In this document: in pieces, positions 1 to 9,508 of the stretch
How the letters are laid out: the number at the start of each line of letters is the position of its first letter
Position numbering within the stretch: position 1 is the first letter of the stretch
DNA from: Saprospiraceae bacterium
GTDB taxonomy: Bacteria > Bacteroidota > Bacteroidia > Chitinophagales > Saprospiraceae
Direction: 5' to 3'
Assembly: GCA_016706365.1 (NCBI GenBank)
Contig: JADJJU010000001.1
Span: 248,001-312,000, forward strand
DNA: 64,000 nt
The notes under the pieces: model-generated
The model's database searches: none
Told to the model about the DNA's origin: nothing
The model's input: the letters and a program-made list of their open reading frames with translations, nothing else
Made by a program: the position numbers and the translations under genes

Positions 1-999
1 TAAGTTTGATATTCAATATCAAAAAACTTTGCGCTGTTGAACCAAACTCCGGGAATGTAAGGAGTGCTGATACCTGCAATTGTTTCACCCAGACATTCTC
101 CCATCATCCTTCCAGTGTACCAGACCTGCTCTACTGCTTTCCTGCCCGCCTGAGGGTTTCTGTGCTGTACACAATCGCCGCAGGAAAAAACATCAGGGAT
201 ATTTGTCTCAAGAAATTCATTTACCAGAATACCTCTTTCTATCTCTAAATCCGAGTTTTTCAGGAATTCAACATTAGGCCTTACTCCAACAGTAATCCCC
301 ACTAACTCACAGGGAATTCTTTCACCTTTTGTGGTGCCGACAGCCTCAACCCTTCCATTTGAATCAGAAAAAATCTGCTTCAATTCTGAATTAAGCTGCA
401 AATCAATGTGATGATCCTGCTGCATATGTTTGGATATCATCTCACCCTCCTCAGTGGGTAAAATATTTGCCCAGAAATAAGGTTCTCTCACAAGATATGT
501 AACTTCAATATTGCGGGTGCGAAGCATTTCCGCTAATTCTATTCCTATCAATCCTCCTCCTACTATAACCGCTCTCTTAGTTGTAGATGAATATTTTTCC
601 AACAATTCCAGATCCTGCAAGCCATATAATGAAATCACCCCATTTGCTTCCTGACCCGGCCAGTCATAGCGGTTCGGAACACTACCAGTGGCAAGCACCA
701 GTTTATCATAAGTCTTTGATTGTCCTGAGCGGAGCCGGATAAGTTTATTTTCAAATTGAATATTTTCAACATGGTCAAAACACAGATCTATTCGGTTTTT
801 TTCCCAGAACCAATCCTCATAAGGCTTTGTATGCTCAAATTTCATATGCCCCATGTAGATGTACATCAGTGCTGTCCTGGAATAAAAATGCTTGCTTTCA
901 GAAGAAATTACTGTAATGCTGCAAGCTGAATTTTTCTTTTCGGAGAGTTCTTGCAGTAGTTATTCCTGCAATGCCGTTACCGATAATGACTACATGCAT
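1..999 (-). CDS. NAD(P)/FAD-dependent oxidoreductase (C-terminally cut, frameshifted)
   Basis: The minus strand encodes a pyridine-nucleotide/FAD oxidoreductase of the rubredoxin-reductase/NirB-N-terminal type. It starts with an FAD-binding Rossmann motif (VVIIGNGIAGITTA), has a second NAD-binding glycine motif (VIVGGGLIGIELAE, about 540-580) and the second FAD motif VFSCGDCV near 160-180. The frame is broken at the A run (plus-strand T's at 931-935): removing one base joins residue 24 to the rest, so there is one extra base. The gene runs off the left edge, so the C-terminus is missing. Its ATG lies 4 bp after the stop of the DUF547 gene, suggesting co-transcription. The electron acceptor cannot be told from sequence. 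The family call is good; the frameshift is probably a sequencing error. Confidence 0.8.
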
Positions 1000-1003
1000 T
1001 TAT

Positions 1004-1774
1004 TTATTCATTGAGGTTCCAGTTATATGTCAAATAAGAAATTTTGGCTTTCTTATCGAGCTTGGTTTTACTGTATTTATTCACATGGTCAATGATCGTT
1101 TTGCCACCCTTCTTGAAATCTCCTCCATACCAGTCCATGATTTTTGAAAGAGCAGCTTCTTTGGAGGAATTGATTTTATTCCGGCTGGAATCATTGAAAA
1201 ACAATTTGCCCTGATCATCCAGCTGACTATTAAGTTTGGCCGCAGTATAAGCTTCATTTCGCAGAATAGGACAGGAAACAGAGGCGCAATTTACTGCATA
1301 ATGGATACGCGGTTCTTTGAATTCTTTTCTTAAAATGCCGTGTTCGACATTGTTTAGATCCATAACTGTTCCGCCAATATTGATAAACTTTACATCCCAG
1401 GTGCTATTGACAAATGGAATTTTTCCACCAATTTCCTGGATACTTTTAAGGGGATAATGTCTGATAATTAATTGCACAGTGAAGGCATTATATGCATTGA
1501 TCCAGTAAGCAATTTGCTCTTCATCAGACCATTTTTTTCGGTCAGGGGCATTTTCAGAAAGCAGTTTCAAGTATTCATTGAGCTCTGAGCTGTCCTTAAT
1601 AAAACCCTTATAATTAACGATACCGGATTTGCTGACATACTTTTTAAGCAGATCATCCCATTGATCATGTTTGGGGGCAGTCGCTGATGATTTTGGAAAA
1701 GCTTTCTGGCTATCACATGATAGAGTGCTAATGGTGAAGATTAAAACAAGCAATGAAATACGATAGAGAAACAT
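1004..1774 (-). CDS. DUF547 domain lipoprotein
   Basis: This is a DUF547 protein of about 256 residues. I prefer the ATG at 1774, which gives a compact signal peptide (MFLYRISLLVLIFTIS) and a lipobox ending in Cys before DSQK; an in-frame ATG at 1828 would add 18 residues ahead of it. The DUF547 core is visible as YWINAYNAFTVQLI, GILRKEF and the Cys-containing CASVSCPIL. The function of DUF547 is not established; members are typically exported. It precedes the FAD oxidoreductase with a 4-bp gap, so the two may form an operon. The outer- or inner-membrane location is inferred from the lipobox only. Confidence 0.85.
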   Translation of the reverse strand: MFLYRISLLVLIFTISTLSCDSQKAFPKSSATAPKHDQWDDLLKKYVSKSGIVNYKGFIKDSSELNEYLKLLSENAPDRKKWSDEEQIAYWINAYNAFTVQLIIRHYPLKSIQEIGGKIPFVNSTWDVKFINIGGTVMDLNNVEHGILRKEFKEPRIHYAVNCASVSCPILRNEAYTAAKLNSQLDDQGKLFFNDSSRNKINSSKEAALSKIMDWYGGDFKKGGKTIIDHVNKYSKTKLDKKAKISYLTYNWNLNE

Positions 1775-1928
1775 AATGTACACGTTAATGAGAAAATAGA
1801 TTGCAGAAATATAAGCATTGCAATGCAATGTCAGTGTACATACGAGTTAAAATCGTGTTTGACTTTTAAAGGAGTGTTAAGAATTGTTAAACGAAATTGA
1901 CTTAATAAAAACAACTTAATTTATTTTA

Positions 1929-3545
1929 TCATCCAAGCTTCGCAATAATCGCTTCTGCTGCCAGTCTGCCTGTCTGTGCAGCACCATTCATATAGCCCAG
2001 AAACTCTTCGCTGCATTGCTCACCGGCAAAATGTACATTTCCGACAGGTTCAAATGCTTTGTCTCCAATGGTCAGCCATTGTCCTGGTTTAAAGCAGGCA
2101 TAACTTCCCAGAGTGTATGGATTGTTCGGCCATAATGCTGCCTTATTTACACCGGTATAAGAAGCTTTGAATCCCTTGAACACCTTATCCATCTTATCCA
2201 GATATTGCTGCACATAAGTATCTGGTACTGAATCTCGCAAACCTGCAACTTTAGCAGCCTGTGCCATTTGAATGGAACGTGTACCACCTAAAAATATCGT
2301 ATATCCGGCAGCACCGGTATTACCATTTTGCATCTGCGAATTGTCCCAGCCGGTATGAACATCATTATTTGTAAGGAATCCGGCTTTGGCGGGTTTTTCA
2401 TTTCTCCAAACTCTGGTATTCATTCCAAGAAGCAGTTTACTGTTTTGCCCATAGCCCATTTCATCTATGCATTGCTTTTTGATTGGGTCCATATCAGTTA
2501 ATTGCATATCTACCAGCCTAAGGGTTGTGAAAGGTATAGCAAGTACAACATAATCTGCCTTAACCTCCACTTTCTCATTGAATATCAGGGTGTAGGAATT
2601 GCCTGTTTCTCTTAAGGCAGTCAGACGATGTTCCTTGTGAATCTGATCTCCAAGTTTTTCTGCCAGTGCATCCACGATTTTCTGATTGCCACCTATGACC
2701 TTATAACGCTCATCACTCTCCCCAAATATTTTAAATCCATCTTCCAGATCAGTTCCTATCAGATCCACAAAATTCAGTGCAGATTGTTGGGAGGCATCCA
2801 GGCCATATTCGCCGACATAAGCAGCGATCAACATATCCTGGAACCATTTGTCAGATTCCAAACTCCGAATATATTCCTCCAGATTCATTGTATCCAGGCC
2901 CGATGCTTGTGGTGTATCGTACATGGCGCCACAGGATTCCAGATCAGACGCTATTCTTGTATTTACTTTTCTGAATGAATTGATTATATCTTCTTCTGTG
3001 TAAAACCTGTCTCCTATGAAGCAAACTTCTCTGTGCGCTGTATCCGTGTAAGTATCGAATGTTTCTAAATTGAATTCACTTACCAGATCAAACATATCAT
3101 CATGATCTGAATCCAGAAACTCTCCCCCGAATTCAGCCCATAATCCTGTCCCAAAATCTTCCTGCCTGCTGTACATCCTACCTCCGGTACGTTTGTCTGC
3201 CTCATAAACCTGAGCAGTAATTCCGGCTTTCTGTAAAACATATGCACATCTCAGTCCTGCTATTCCGCCACCCACAATTGCAATTTTTACCCCATCATGT
3301 TTTCCTGCATCTTGGGCAGTTGCTTCAGCTTTCGGCTTGCAGGAACTCAATGGAAGTGTGGAGAGTACTCCTGTAACAAGGGCAGCTTTACTGATTTCGG
3401 AAATAAATTTACGCCGACTCCATTCATCTGAATTGCTGAGATCAAGCAAAGTTCGTGTATCTATTCCCGGATGTTTTTCAGCCCATCTTGCTTTTTGAAA
3501 ACTGCGAATTAATTGCTGTAAAAAAGGGGTTCTGGCTTTTTTCAT
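1929..3545 (-). CDS. Flavin monoamine oxidase family protein with Tat-type lipoprotein signal
   Basis: This 538-residue FAD-dependent amine oxidase has a dinucleotide-binding motif (VAIVGGGIAGLRCAYVL, about residues 87-103), the following YEADKRTGGRMYS segment, and the C-terminal FAD-contacting stretch VHFAGEQCSEEFLGYMNGA. About 45 residues precede a twin-arginine signal (SRRKFI), a hydrophobic run and a lipobox (LSSC), suggesting folded export by Tat and lipid anchoring. A tatC gene is present at 54160-54999. The substrate is unknown; relatives oxidise amines or polyamines. It is followed on the same strand by the DUF547 gene after about 150 bp. Confidence 0.88.
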   Translation of the reverse strand: MKKARTPFLQQLIRSFQKARWAEKHPGIDTRTLLDLSNSDEWSRRKFISEISKAALVTGVLSTLPLSSCKPKAEATAQDAGKHDGVKIAIVGGGIAGLRCAYVLQKAGITAQVYEADKRTGGRMYSRQEDFGTGLWAEFGGEFLDSDHDDMFDLVSEFNLETFDTYTDTAHREVCFIGDRFYTEEDIINSFRKVNTRIASDLESCGAMYDTPQASGLDTMNLEEYIRSLESDKWFQDMLIAAYVGEYGLDASQQSALNFVDLIGTDLEDGFKIFGESDERYKVIGGNQKIVDALAEKLGDQIHKEHRLTALRETGNSYTLIFNEKVEVKADYVVLAIPFTTLRLVDMQLTDMDPIKKQCIDEMGYGQNSKLLLGMNTRVWRNEKPAKAGFLTNNDVHTGWDNSQMQNGNTGAAGYTIFLGGTRSIQMAQAAKVAGLRDSVPDTYVQQYLDKMDKVFKGFKASYTGVNKAALWPNNPYTLGSYACFKPGQWLTIGDKAFEPVGNVHFAGEQCSEEFLGYMNGAAQTGRLAAEAIIAKLG

Positions 3546-3699
3546 TTGACAATTATTTGGTGGAGGATAATCGAAAAACGAATATGGTAAATTTTAGCCA
3601 AATTGTAGAAAGAGCATATTGAAAAAATGCATGAAGTGCGTGGCTTTTAAATTGTATGGGATATTATGAATCACCCAGAAGCCTTTTGTGTCAGCCTGA

Positions 3700-4083
3700 T
3701 TACTGATCAATTGGCTTTTTATTCAAATCCTCAAACAGAGGTTTGATATTAAGTGAATCTCCTGTAAAAGTAGTATCAGGCAGATTAGGCTTGATCGGTT
3801 TTGTAGGAAAGTTTTCCTCCAATCTTCTTTTATCGAGCGCTTCTTTAATAATCAAAGAATCGACAATAATTTCCGCATCAGCAATGGCCTTCAGACGGCA
3901 ATCCTCCATCCTTTCTATTACCATTTCTTCAATTCTCCGTTCCAGCGTTTTCTGCGCAAGAGGAGACAATTTCTGAGCAGATTCCTGCCCTACGATAATG
4001 CCTGCCAGTAAAATGACTGCCAGCATCGCAAAACTTATTTTGTTACTTCTGCGTGTCATAAGTTTTGATAAATTGAATTTCAC
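3700..4083 (-). CDS. Small exported/membrane protein, unknown function
   Basis: I do not recognise this 127-residue protein. It has a basic N-terminus, one hydrophobic segment at about residues 15-32 (FAMLAVILLAGIIVG), then a charged, probably helical region (ERRIEEMVIERMEDCRLKA) and a proline-rich tail. It overlaps the preceding lipoprotein gene by 41 bp in another frame, which points to translational coupling. It is last in the apparent run Big_5 protein - lptB - lipoprotein - this gene, so an envelope role is plausible but unproven. Confidence 0.65.
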   Translation of the reverse strand: MKFNLSKLMTRRSNKISFAMLAVILLAGIIVGQESAQKLSPLAQKTLERRIEEMVIERMEDCRLKAIADAEIIVDSLIIKEALDKRRLEENFPTKPIKPNLPDTTFTGDSLNIKPLFEDLNKKPIDQ

Positions 4084-4312
4084 TTTCTCTTGTCTGATAT
4101 ATAGAATCCTTCGCTACTTCCAACCAATAAGCATAAATGCTGTCACATTGAATTTTGTAAATACTATCATTTGCTAATAACTCCGCCCTCGCTAAAGTCT
4201 CGATCAACTGACGGGTAGTTTTGTCCAGTTCGGAATCAGATTTACCACATGCCACCAGCATCACCAAGGCGACGAGTCCGAAAAATGTAGAAAATTTATT
4301 CCTGCTCTTCAT
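4043..4312 (-). CDS. Small putative lipoprotein downstream of lptB
   Basis: This 89-residue protein has a lipoprotein signal (FFGLVALVMLVAC, Cys at about residue 22) followed by a short helical, acidic domain. Its start overlaps the 3' end of lptB by 17 bp and its end overlaps the next small gene by 41 bp, a tightly packed arrangement typical of co-translated genes. No family is recognised. The position after lptB suggests a link to LPS export or the cell envelope, but I see no LptC-like domain. Confidence 0.65.
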   Translation of the reverse strand: MKSRNKFSTFFGLVALVMLVACGKSDSELDKTTRQLIETLARAELLANDSIYKIQCDSIYAYWLEVAKDSIYQTRESEIQFIKTYDTQK

Positions 4313-5051
4313 GGATGTCGATTTGCTTTTTCTTTAACTCAAAGTTTTTGCCCAGATATACCTTGCGAACAATTTCGTCTTCTGCCAGCTCTTCCGCAGT
4401 ACCGGCTCTCAGAATTTGTCCTTCAAACATCAGATATGCTCTGTCAGTGATGGATAATGTCTCCTGCACATTATGATCCGTGATCAGAATGCCGATATTT
4501 TTAGTCTTCAGTTTAGCAACAATATATTGAATGTCCTCCACTGCAATCGGATCAATACCTGCAAATGGCTCATCCAAAAGAATGAACTTTGGATCCGTAG
4601 CTAATGCTCTGGCAATCTCAGTTCTTCTTCTTTCTCCTCCGGAAACAGTATCCCCTCTATTTTTCCTAACTCTCTGCAATCTGAATTCGTCCAAAAGACT
4701 TTCAAGCCGCTCTGCTTGCTCAGCTTTACTGTAATTTGTCATCTCAAGTACGGCTCTGATATTATCTTCCACACTTAATTTACGAAATACTGAGGGTTCT
4801 TGCGGCAGATATCCGATTCCTTTTTGCGCCCGCCGGTACATGGGTTCCTGCGTTATCTCTTCATCATTAAGATATACTTTACCCTCATTGGGTTTGATAA
4901 ATCCAACAACCATATAAAAAGAGGTAGTTTTACCGGCACCGTTCGGACCCAATAAACCCACGATCTCTCCCTGGTTGACTTCAACGGAAACGTCTTTTAC
5001 CACAGTTCGTTTACCATAAATTTTATGCAGATGTTCAGCTCGTAATTTCAT
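4296..5051 (-). CDS. lptB: LPS export ABC transporter ATP-binding protein LptB
   Basis: This 251-residue ABC ATPase has the full motif set: Walker A GPNGAGKTT (residues 35-43), Q-loop YLPQEP (81-86), signature VSGGE (136-140), Walker B FILLDEP (156-162) and H-loop His193. The motif set and length match LptB, the cytoplasmic ATPase that powers LPS extraction from the inner membrane with LptF/G/C. It lies 3 bp after the Big_5 lipoprotein gene and overlaps the following small lipoprotein gene by 17 bp, implying an operon. A short C-terminal extension (KKKQIDIHEEQE) is charged. Other lpt genes are not in the window. Confidence 0.93.
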   Translation of the reverse strand: MKLRAEHLHKIYGKRTVVKDVSVEVNQGEIVGLLGPNGAGKTTSFYMVVGFIKPNEGKVYLNDEEITQEPMYRRAQKGIGYLPQEPSVFRKLSVEDNIRAVLEMTNYSKAEQAERLESLLDEFRLQRVRKNRGDTVSGGERRRTEIARALATDPKFILLDEPFAGIDPIAVEDIQYIVAKLKTKNIGILITDHNVQETLSITDRAYLMFEGQILRAGTAEELAEDEIVRKVYLGKNFELKKKQIDIHEEQE

Positions 5052-5054
5052 ATT

Positions 5055-6770
5055 CTATTTGTCGTTTTGGCCATCATCTTCTTTATCTTCCTTTTCTTCC
5101 TTTTCAGAATTCTTGTCTTCCTCAGGAATTAAAACCTGTTTTTTATACCAATCAGAAATGGACAGTTTCTGCTCCACATCCCAGTTGGCTCTGAGTGGGT
5201 CCATTTTAAGGACTCTTTGGCGTTCCGGTGTGCGCTTCTGCAAAAAATTCCCTTTGTCAAGCCTTCCGTTTCTATTGCTATCCTCTATTACCCTCAGTTC
5301 ATATGAATCAGGTAACAATGATTGAAACGATCGAATCATCATTTCGTTCCCACTGTGCTGCCATTCTGCAATTACGAGATCCTTTTTGAGCAAAGTCAGA
5401 ATATAGTTCAGCTCTGGATTGAAACCAACAACTTCCAATTTGAGGTTGCCAAATGCTGCTCTGTCCAAAATTGTGAATGAGATTTTAATCAAACTATCAT
5501 TCATTCCACCATAAATGTCTTTCAGTGAAGCAGAATCAATCTCAAGTGTATAATTACCTGTAGCCATTGGCTGAAATACCAGTAAAGTACCCGGGACTTC
5601 ACTCTGAGCAGGAGCAAGAATTGGAAGTTCTACAGAATCTTTATACAGCCTAAAACCCTCTGCTTTGATACTTGCCAATGGCAGACTTGACATTAAATAA
5701 AATAGTGAATCGGGATGCTGCGTCTGATTGCTGATACCCCTGCTACCGAGGGTCAGTGGAGCCTGAACCATGCTTGTGTCTAATGGATAGGATCGGATAT
5801 TGATGGAATCTTTTTGACCATTTGCCTGCTCAACATATAATTTCCAGGAGAGCAAACTATCTGCCTGATGGAAGATGGTAATACTCGCTCCGTTCCAGAC
5901 CCGATTCATTCTAACACCATTGTCAGACACACTAAATACGGGTTGAATTAGCGGCTCAGAAAACTTAATATTCACACGTCCTTTCTGGGTAGAATCTACA
6001 TCCTGTATGAGTCGTTTCTTTTCTTCTTCAAATACTCCAAGACTGATTCCTTTGATGTTTTTATCAATTGTAATTAAGGAATCCAGAAAACCAATTTGCT
6101 CTGTGGGATTGTCAAATTTGTAATTGTTATTAGCATCTTTTAATGCTACCATCTGATATGTTCCTGCCTTGACATTTCTGATAGTAAAATTGCCCGACTT
6201 ATCAGACTTGCCAAAATAATATGGTCTGGATAAGTACACAATGGAATCAGCCGGATCATCGTACAGCAAAGCCCATGCATCTGCGACTGGTTCATTCTTA
6301 TCAAGCGAGGTAATCTTTCCGGTAATCTCCAGTGAATCAATAATATCTCCGGTAGAAAAAACAAAACGAAGGTCTTCCGCAGGATTATTCTCTGTGATAT
6401 CTTTAACAGCATTCCCAAATTGAATGGTGTAGGTAGTAGAATCCCTTAAGACTTCCTTTTCATTAAATTCAAAAATCAGCTTTTTGCCGCGTAATTCAAT
6501 TTTTGGATTATAGACAAGTGGAGGTGACACAATTACCTGATTGAAAATATCATCCACTTTCACGTATTCATCAAATTCCAGATAAAAAGTTCTACCCTTA
6601 AAATTCAAGGATTTATCCGGAGTAGATTCTTCTACAATCACTTTTGGGGGAACTTCATCATTCTCGCCACCTGTCAGTACACCCTGCGCAGCACAGGCTC
6701 CCATCAGCAATATGATTATGCTCAATAGAAGCGAATAATAAAGGTTTGAATGCGTTTGAATCTTGTTCAC
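5055..6770 (-). CDS. Ig-like (Big_5/SbsA-type) domain lipoprotein
   Basis: This 571-residue exported protein has a signal peptide and lipobox (LLMGAC) and, right after it, a Big_5-type Ig-like domain (VPPKVIVEESTPDK then FYLEFDEYVKVDDI). A middle segment (ITSLDKNEPVADAW... GNFTIRNVKAGTYQMVALKD) resembles a carboxypeptidase-regulatory-like beta-sandwich, and the C-terminus is acidic and Lys/Glu rich. The family is common in Bacteroidota and often sits beside lptB; its molecular role is not established. It lies between xerD and lptB, both on the same strand with short gaps. Confidence 0.8.
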   Translation of the reverse strand: MNKIQTHSNLYYSLLLSIIILLMGACAAQGVLTGGENDEVPPKVIVEESTPDKSLNFKGRTFYLEFDEYVKVDDIFNQVIVSPPLVYNPKIELRGKKLIFEFNEKEVLRDSTTYTIQFGNAVKDITENNPAEDLRFVFSTGDIIDSLEITGKITSLDKNEPVADAWALLYDDPADSIVYLSRPYYFGKSDKSGNFTIRNVKAGTYQMVALKDANNNYKFDNPTEQIGFLDSLITIDKNIKGISLGVFEEEKKRLIQDVDSTQKGRVNIKFSEPLIQPVFSVSDNGVRMNRVWNGASITIFHQADSLLSWKLYVEQANGQKDSINIRSYPLDTSMVQAPLTLGSRGISNQTQHPDSLFYLMSSLPLASIKAEGFRLYKDSVELPILAPAQSEVPGTLLVFQPMATGNYTLEIDSASLKDIYGGMNDSLIKISFTILDRAAFGNLKLEVVGFNPELNYILTLLKKDLVIAEWQHSGNEMMIRSFQSLLPDSYELRVIEDSNRNGRLDKGNFLQKRTPERQRVLKMDPLRANWDVEQKLSISDWYKKQVLIPEEDKNSEKEEKEDKEDDGQNDK

Positions 6771-6812
6771 GGCTGCAAATATACTGAGTTCCCCGTACCC
6801 TGTGAATGCAAT

Positions 6813-7736
6813 TCAGGAAAGGGATGCTTTTCTTTGATTTCTTGGATGAAAGCTTAAAACTGTTTCCCGCAGGTATGCATTGTCCAGATGCGTATATATT
6901 TCTGTCGTAGTGATAGATTCGTGGCCCAGCATATCCTGCACAGCTTTGAGGTCTGCTCCTCCTTCGACCAGATGAGTGGCAAAAGAATGTCTGAATGTAT
7001 GGGGGCTGATGGACTTGCGGATTCCCGATATTTCACAAAGGTTTTTGATGATGATAAAGACCATTACCCGGCTCAACTTTTTTCCATTGCGGTTGAGAAA
7101 AAGAAAATCCTGCTGGCCGGGCTTAACATTCATCATAGCATTTCTATAGCCCTCCAGATATAAGTTGATAAAATGAATTGCCTGCTCACCTATTGGAACC
7201 AGGCGCTCCTTATTATTTTTTCCAATAACTCTCACAAATCCCACATCCAGATACATGTAGGAAATTTTAAGATTGATCAGCTCAGTCACACGCAATCCGC
7301 ATGCATACAATGTCTCCAGCATTGCCCGGTTTCTGTGTCCCTGAGGGTCACTTAGATCAACATTGGAAAGCAAAGTGTCAATTTCTTCAATGGATAAAAT
7401 ATCCGGAAGATATTGTTCCAGCTTGGGGCTTTCTACAAGTACAGTAGGATCTTCAACCATGACCTCATCCATGATCATGTAATGATAGAATGCTCTGATT
7501 CCGGAAAGCATCCTTGCCTGTGATCGTCTGGCAATGCCCAATTCATTCATAAAGGTTATGAATCGGGTAAGATCATCGTAAGCAACTTCTGTGGGGCCTT
7601 TTGCAATTTTGTGAATTTCAAGATATTGTCGTAGTTTTTGGACATCATTCAGATAAGCATCAATGGAATGAACTGACATGCCTTTTTCAAGCCTCATGTA
7701 CACTTCAAAATTCCTAATACTCTCCGTCCAATTCAT
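6813..7736 (-). CDS. xerD: Tyrosine recombinase XerD
   Basis: This 307-residue integrase-family recombinase has an N-terminal SAM-like DNA-binding domain (residues 1-90) and the catalytic set Arg149 (ACGLRVTEL), Lys173, His246/Arg249 (HTFRH), His272 (LGH) and Tyr281 (EIYTH). Length and spacing are those of the XerC/XerD proteins that resolve chromosome dimers at dif. It is a housekeeping gene rather than a mobile integrase: no att site or element boundary is visible. It is first in a minus-strand series ending with lptB and two small genes. Confidence 0.9.
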   Translation of the reverse strand: MNWTESIRNFEVYMRLEKGMSVHSIDAYLNDVQKLRQYLEIHKIAKGPTEVAYDDLTRFITFMNELGIARRSQARMLSGIRAFYHYMIMDEVMVEDPTVLVESPKLEQYLPDILSIEEIDTLLSNVDLSDPQGHRNRAMLETLYACGLRVTELINLKISYMYLDVGFVRVIGKNNKERLVPIGEQAIHFINLYLEGYRNAMMNVKPGQQDFLFLNRNGKKLSRVMVFIIIKNLCEISGIRKSISPHTFRHSFATHLVEGGADLKAVQDMLGHESITTTEIYTHLDNAYLRETVLSFHPRNQRKASLS

Positions 7737-7802
7737 TGTTACTATATTTGAAGTGTCAAAAATAGTAATTTCTAATCATATTAATTTTTAATCTAATCTG
7801 AA

Positions 7803-9465
7803 ATGCATTGTAAGTCAACATCTATTCAGATAAAAATGTGGATAATTTTGGTGGTGGGCCTTCTAATAAATGTTGCCCCTCTGATAGCTCAGGAAGCAGA
7901 TCTTTCTTTGAGAAGTCCATATCATACGATTAATGCATTTTTGTATTATCAGGAACCTGACAGCTATAATCCACAAACCTCAGCTCTCACGCTTCACTCG
8001 GATGAATCTACATCAGAGAAAATAAATAAAGCCCGGCAATTGAAAATGGTGCTGGATGGGGGAGGATATTTCATTCATTTGTCAAAACTTCCAAGGGAAA
8101 CGGACTATGTGGACTCCACAAGCAACAGTAATATATATGTGCTTTTCCCTGACAGATTGCCGGAGGTATATGTGGAACTAATTGATGGTAAATGGCAATT
8201 TTCTGCCAATACTGTAGATATGATTCCTCAATTATATGAGAGAACATTTCCATTCGGCTTGAGTAAATTGCTGGAGATGCTTCCAAAGTCAAGTCAGAGG
8301 AATTTTTTAGGGGTTGAGGTTTGGAAATTACTTGCCCTATTAATCGCGATCTTTTTTTATTGTCATCTTTTATGTTTTAGCTTTTTTACTGCGAATGGTT
8401 TTGAGCGTCATGGCGAACAGATATATCAAACATCTCAGAGGAAAGTCAAAACTCAAGACCAGATTAACGCAGTTGTTTTCTGTCTATGTGTGCCTGTGGG
8501 CTTTGACACTGGCGCTTCCTGTATTGCTATTGCCTGCCAAATTATTGTCAGTATTGCTCACACTCATTACGGTGACACGTACGATTCTGATGGTGTTTAT
8601 TTTGTTGAGAGTCGTTGAAATTCTCTTTCTGTATGCTAAGGATTATACGAGCAAAACTGCCAGTAAAATGGACGATCAGCTATTTCCTATTTTTGAAAGA
8701 GTCGTAGTAGGACTTGTAGTAATAGGGGGTATTCTGGGCATACTTCAGACATTCAGCGTCAATATCACAGCCCTGATTGCGGGATTATCTATTGGTGGTT
8801 TAGCGCTCGCACTGGCAGCTCAGGATACTGTCAAAAACTTTATTGGATCTGCCATGATTTTCATTGATAAACCTTTCCAGATTGGCGATAGTATTCAGCA
8901 GGGAGCGGTAGAAGGTACAGTAGAGGAAGTTGGTTTCAGATCAACAAGAATTAGAAATGTAGATAAATCACTGATCTCAGTACCCAACGGTCAAATGGCC
9001 GATGCCACAATAGTCAATCTGGGATTAAGACCTGACCGGAGAATGCAATTGAATATAGGGGTAATGTACAACACTCCGGCAGATAAGCTGGAAATATTCC
9101 TCCAGGGTTTACGGCAACTCATAGAAAAACATCCACATGCTTCGAAACAGGATTATGTAGTGCGGCTGCACAATTTGGGTCCTTCTTCCATGGACATACT
9201 TTTCAGAGTATACCTTGCAGCTGCTACTTTTGGAGACGAGCTTAGTTTCCGGGAAGATTTATTGTTTGGCATTATCAAACTGGCAAATGAACTGGGAGTT
9301 GAATTTGCATTCCCGTCTACCTCATTGTATATCGAACAAACAGAAGCACCTGCTTCAGAAACCGACCCCAATCAGAATAATCTTTTAACCATGCAGGCTT
9401 TCCTTGAGCAGTTTGAGAAAAAGATGCAGGATAAATTCAGAGAAACGGAGGATCATTCCATATAA
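7803..9465 (+). CDS. MscS-family mechanosensitive ion channel (frameshifted)
   Basis: The gene is split into two frames. The 5' part (7803-about 8358) encodes a signal peptide and a periplasmic domain of about 170 residues. The 3' part encodes several membrane helices and an MscS core with the pore helix GLSIGGLALALAAQDT and the beta domain (IDKPFQIGDSI, GTVEEVGFRSTRIR). The break is at a T7 run (8352-8358): with one T fewer the frame reads through as AIFFIVIFYVLAF, restoring a normal protein of about 553 residues. The channel protects against hypo-osmotic shock in the inner membrane. A sequencing error is more likely than a pseudogene because both halves are well preserved. Confidence 0.87.
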
Positions 9466-9508
9466 TGGCACATTAAGGATATATTTATCTGATCAAAAAA
9501 TAACGGGC

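Noticed and set aside
6..277. Short plus-strand frames at the left edge
   Set aside because: They are antisense to the well-supported FAD oxidoreductase frame on the minus strand.
6813..7736. Tyrosine recombinase as sign of an integrated element
   Set aside because: It has XerD length and context, with no att repeats, excisionase or cargo nearby.
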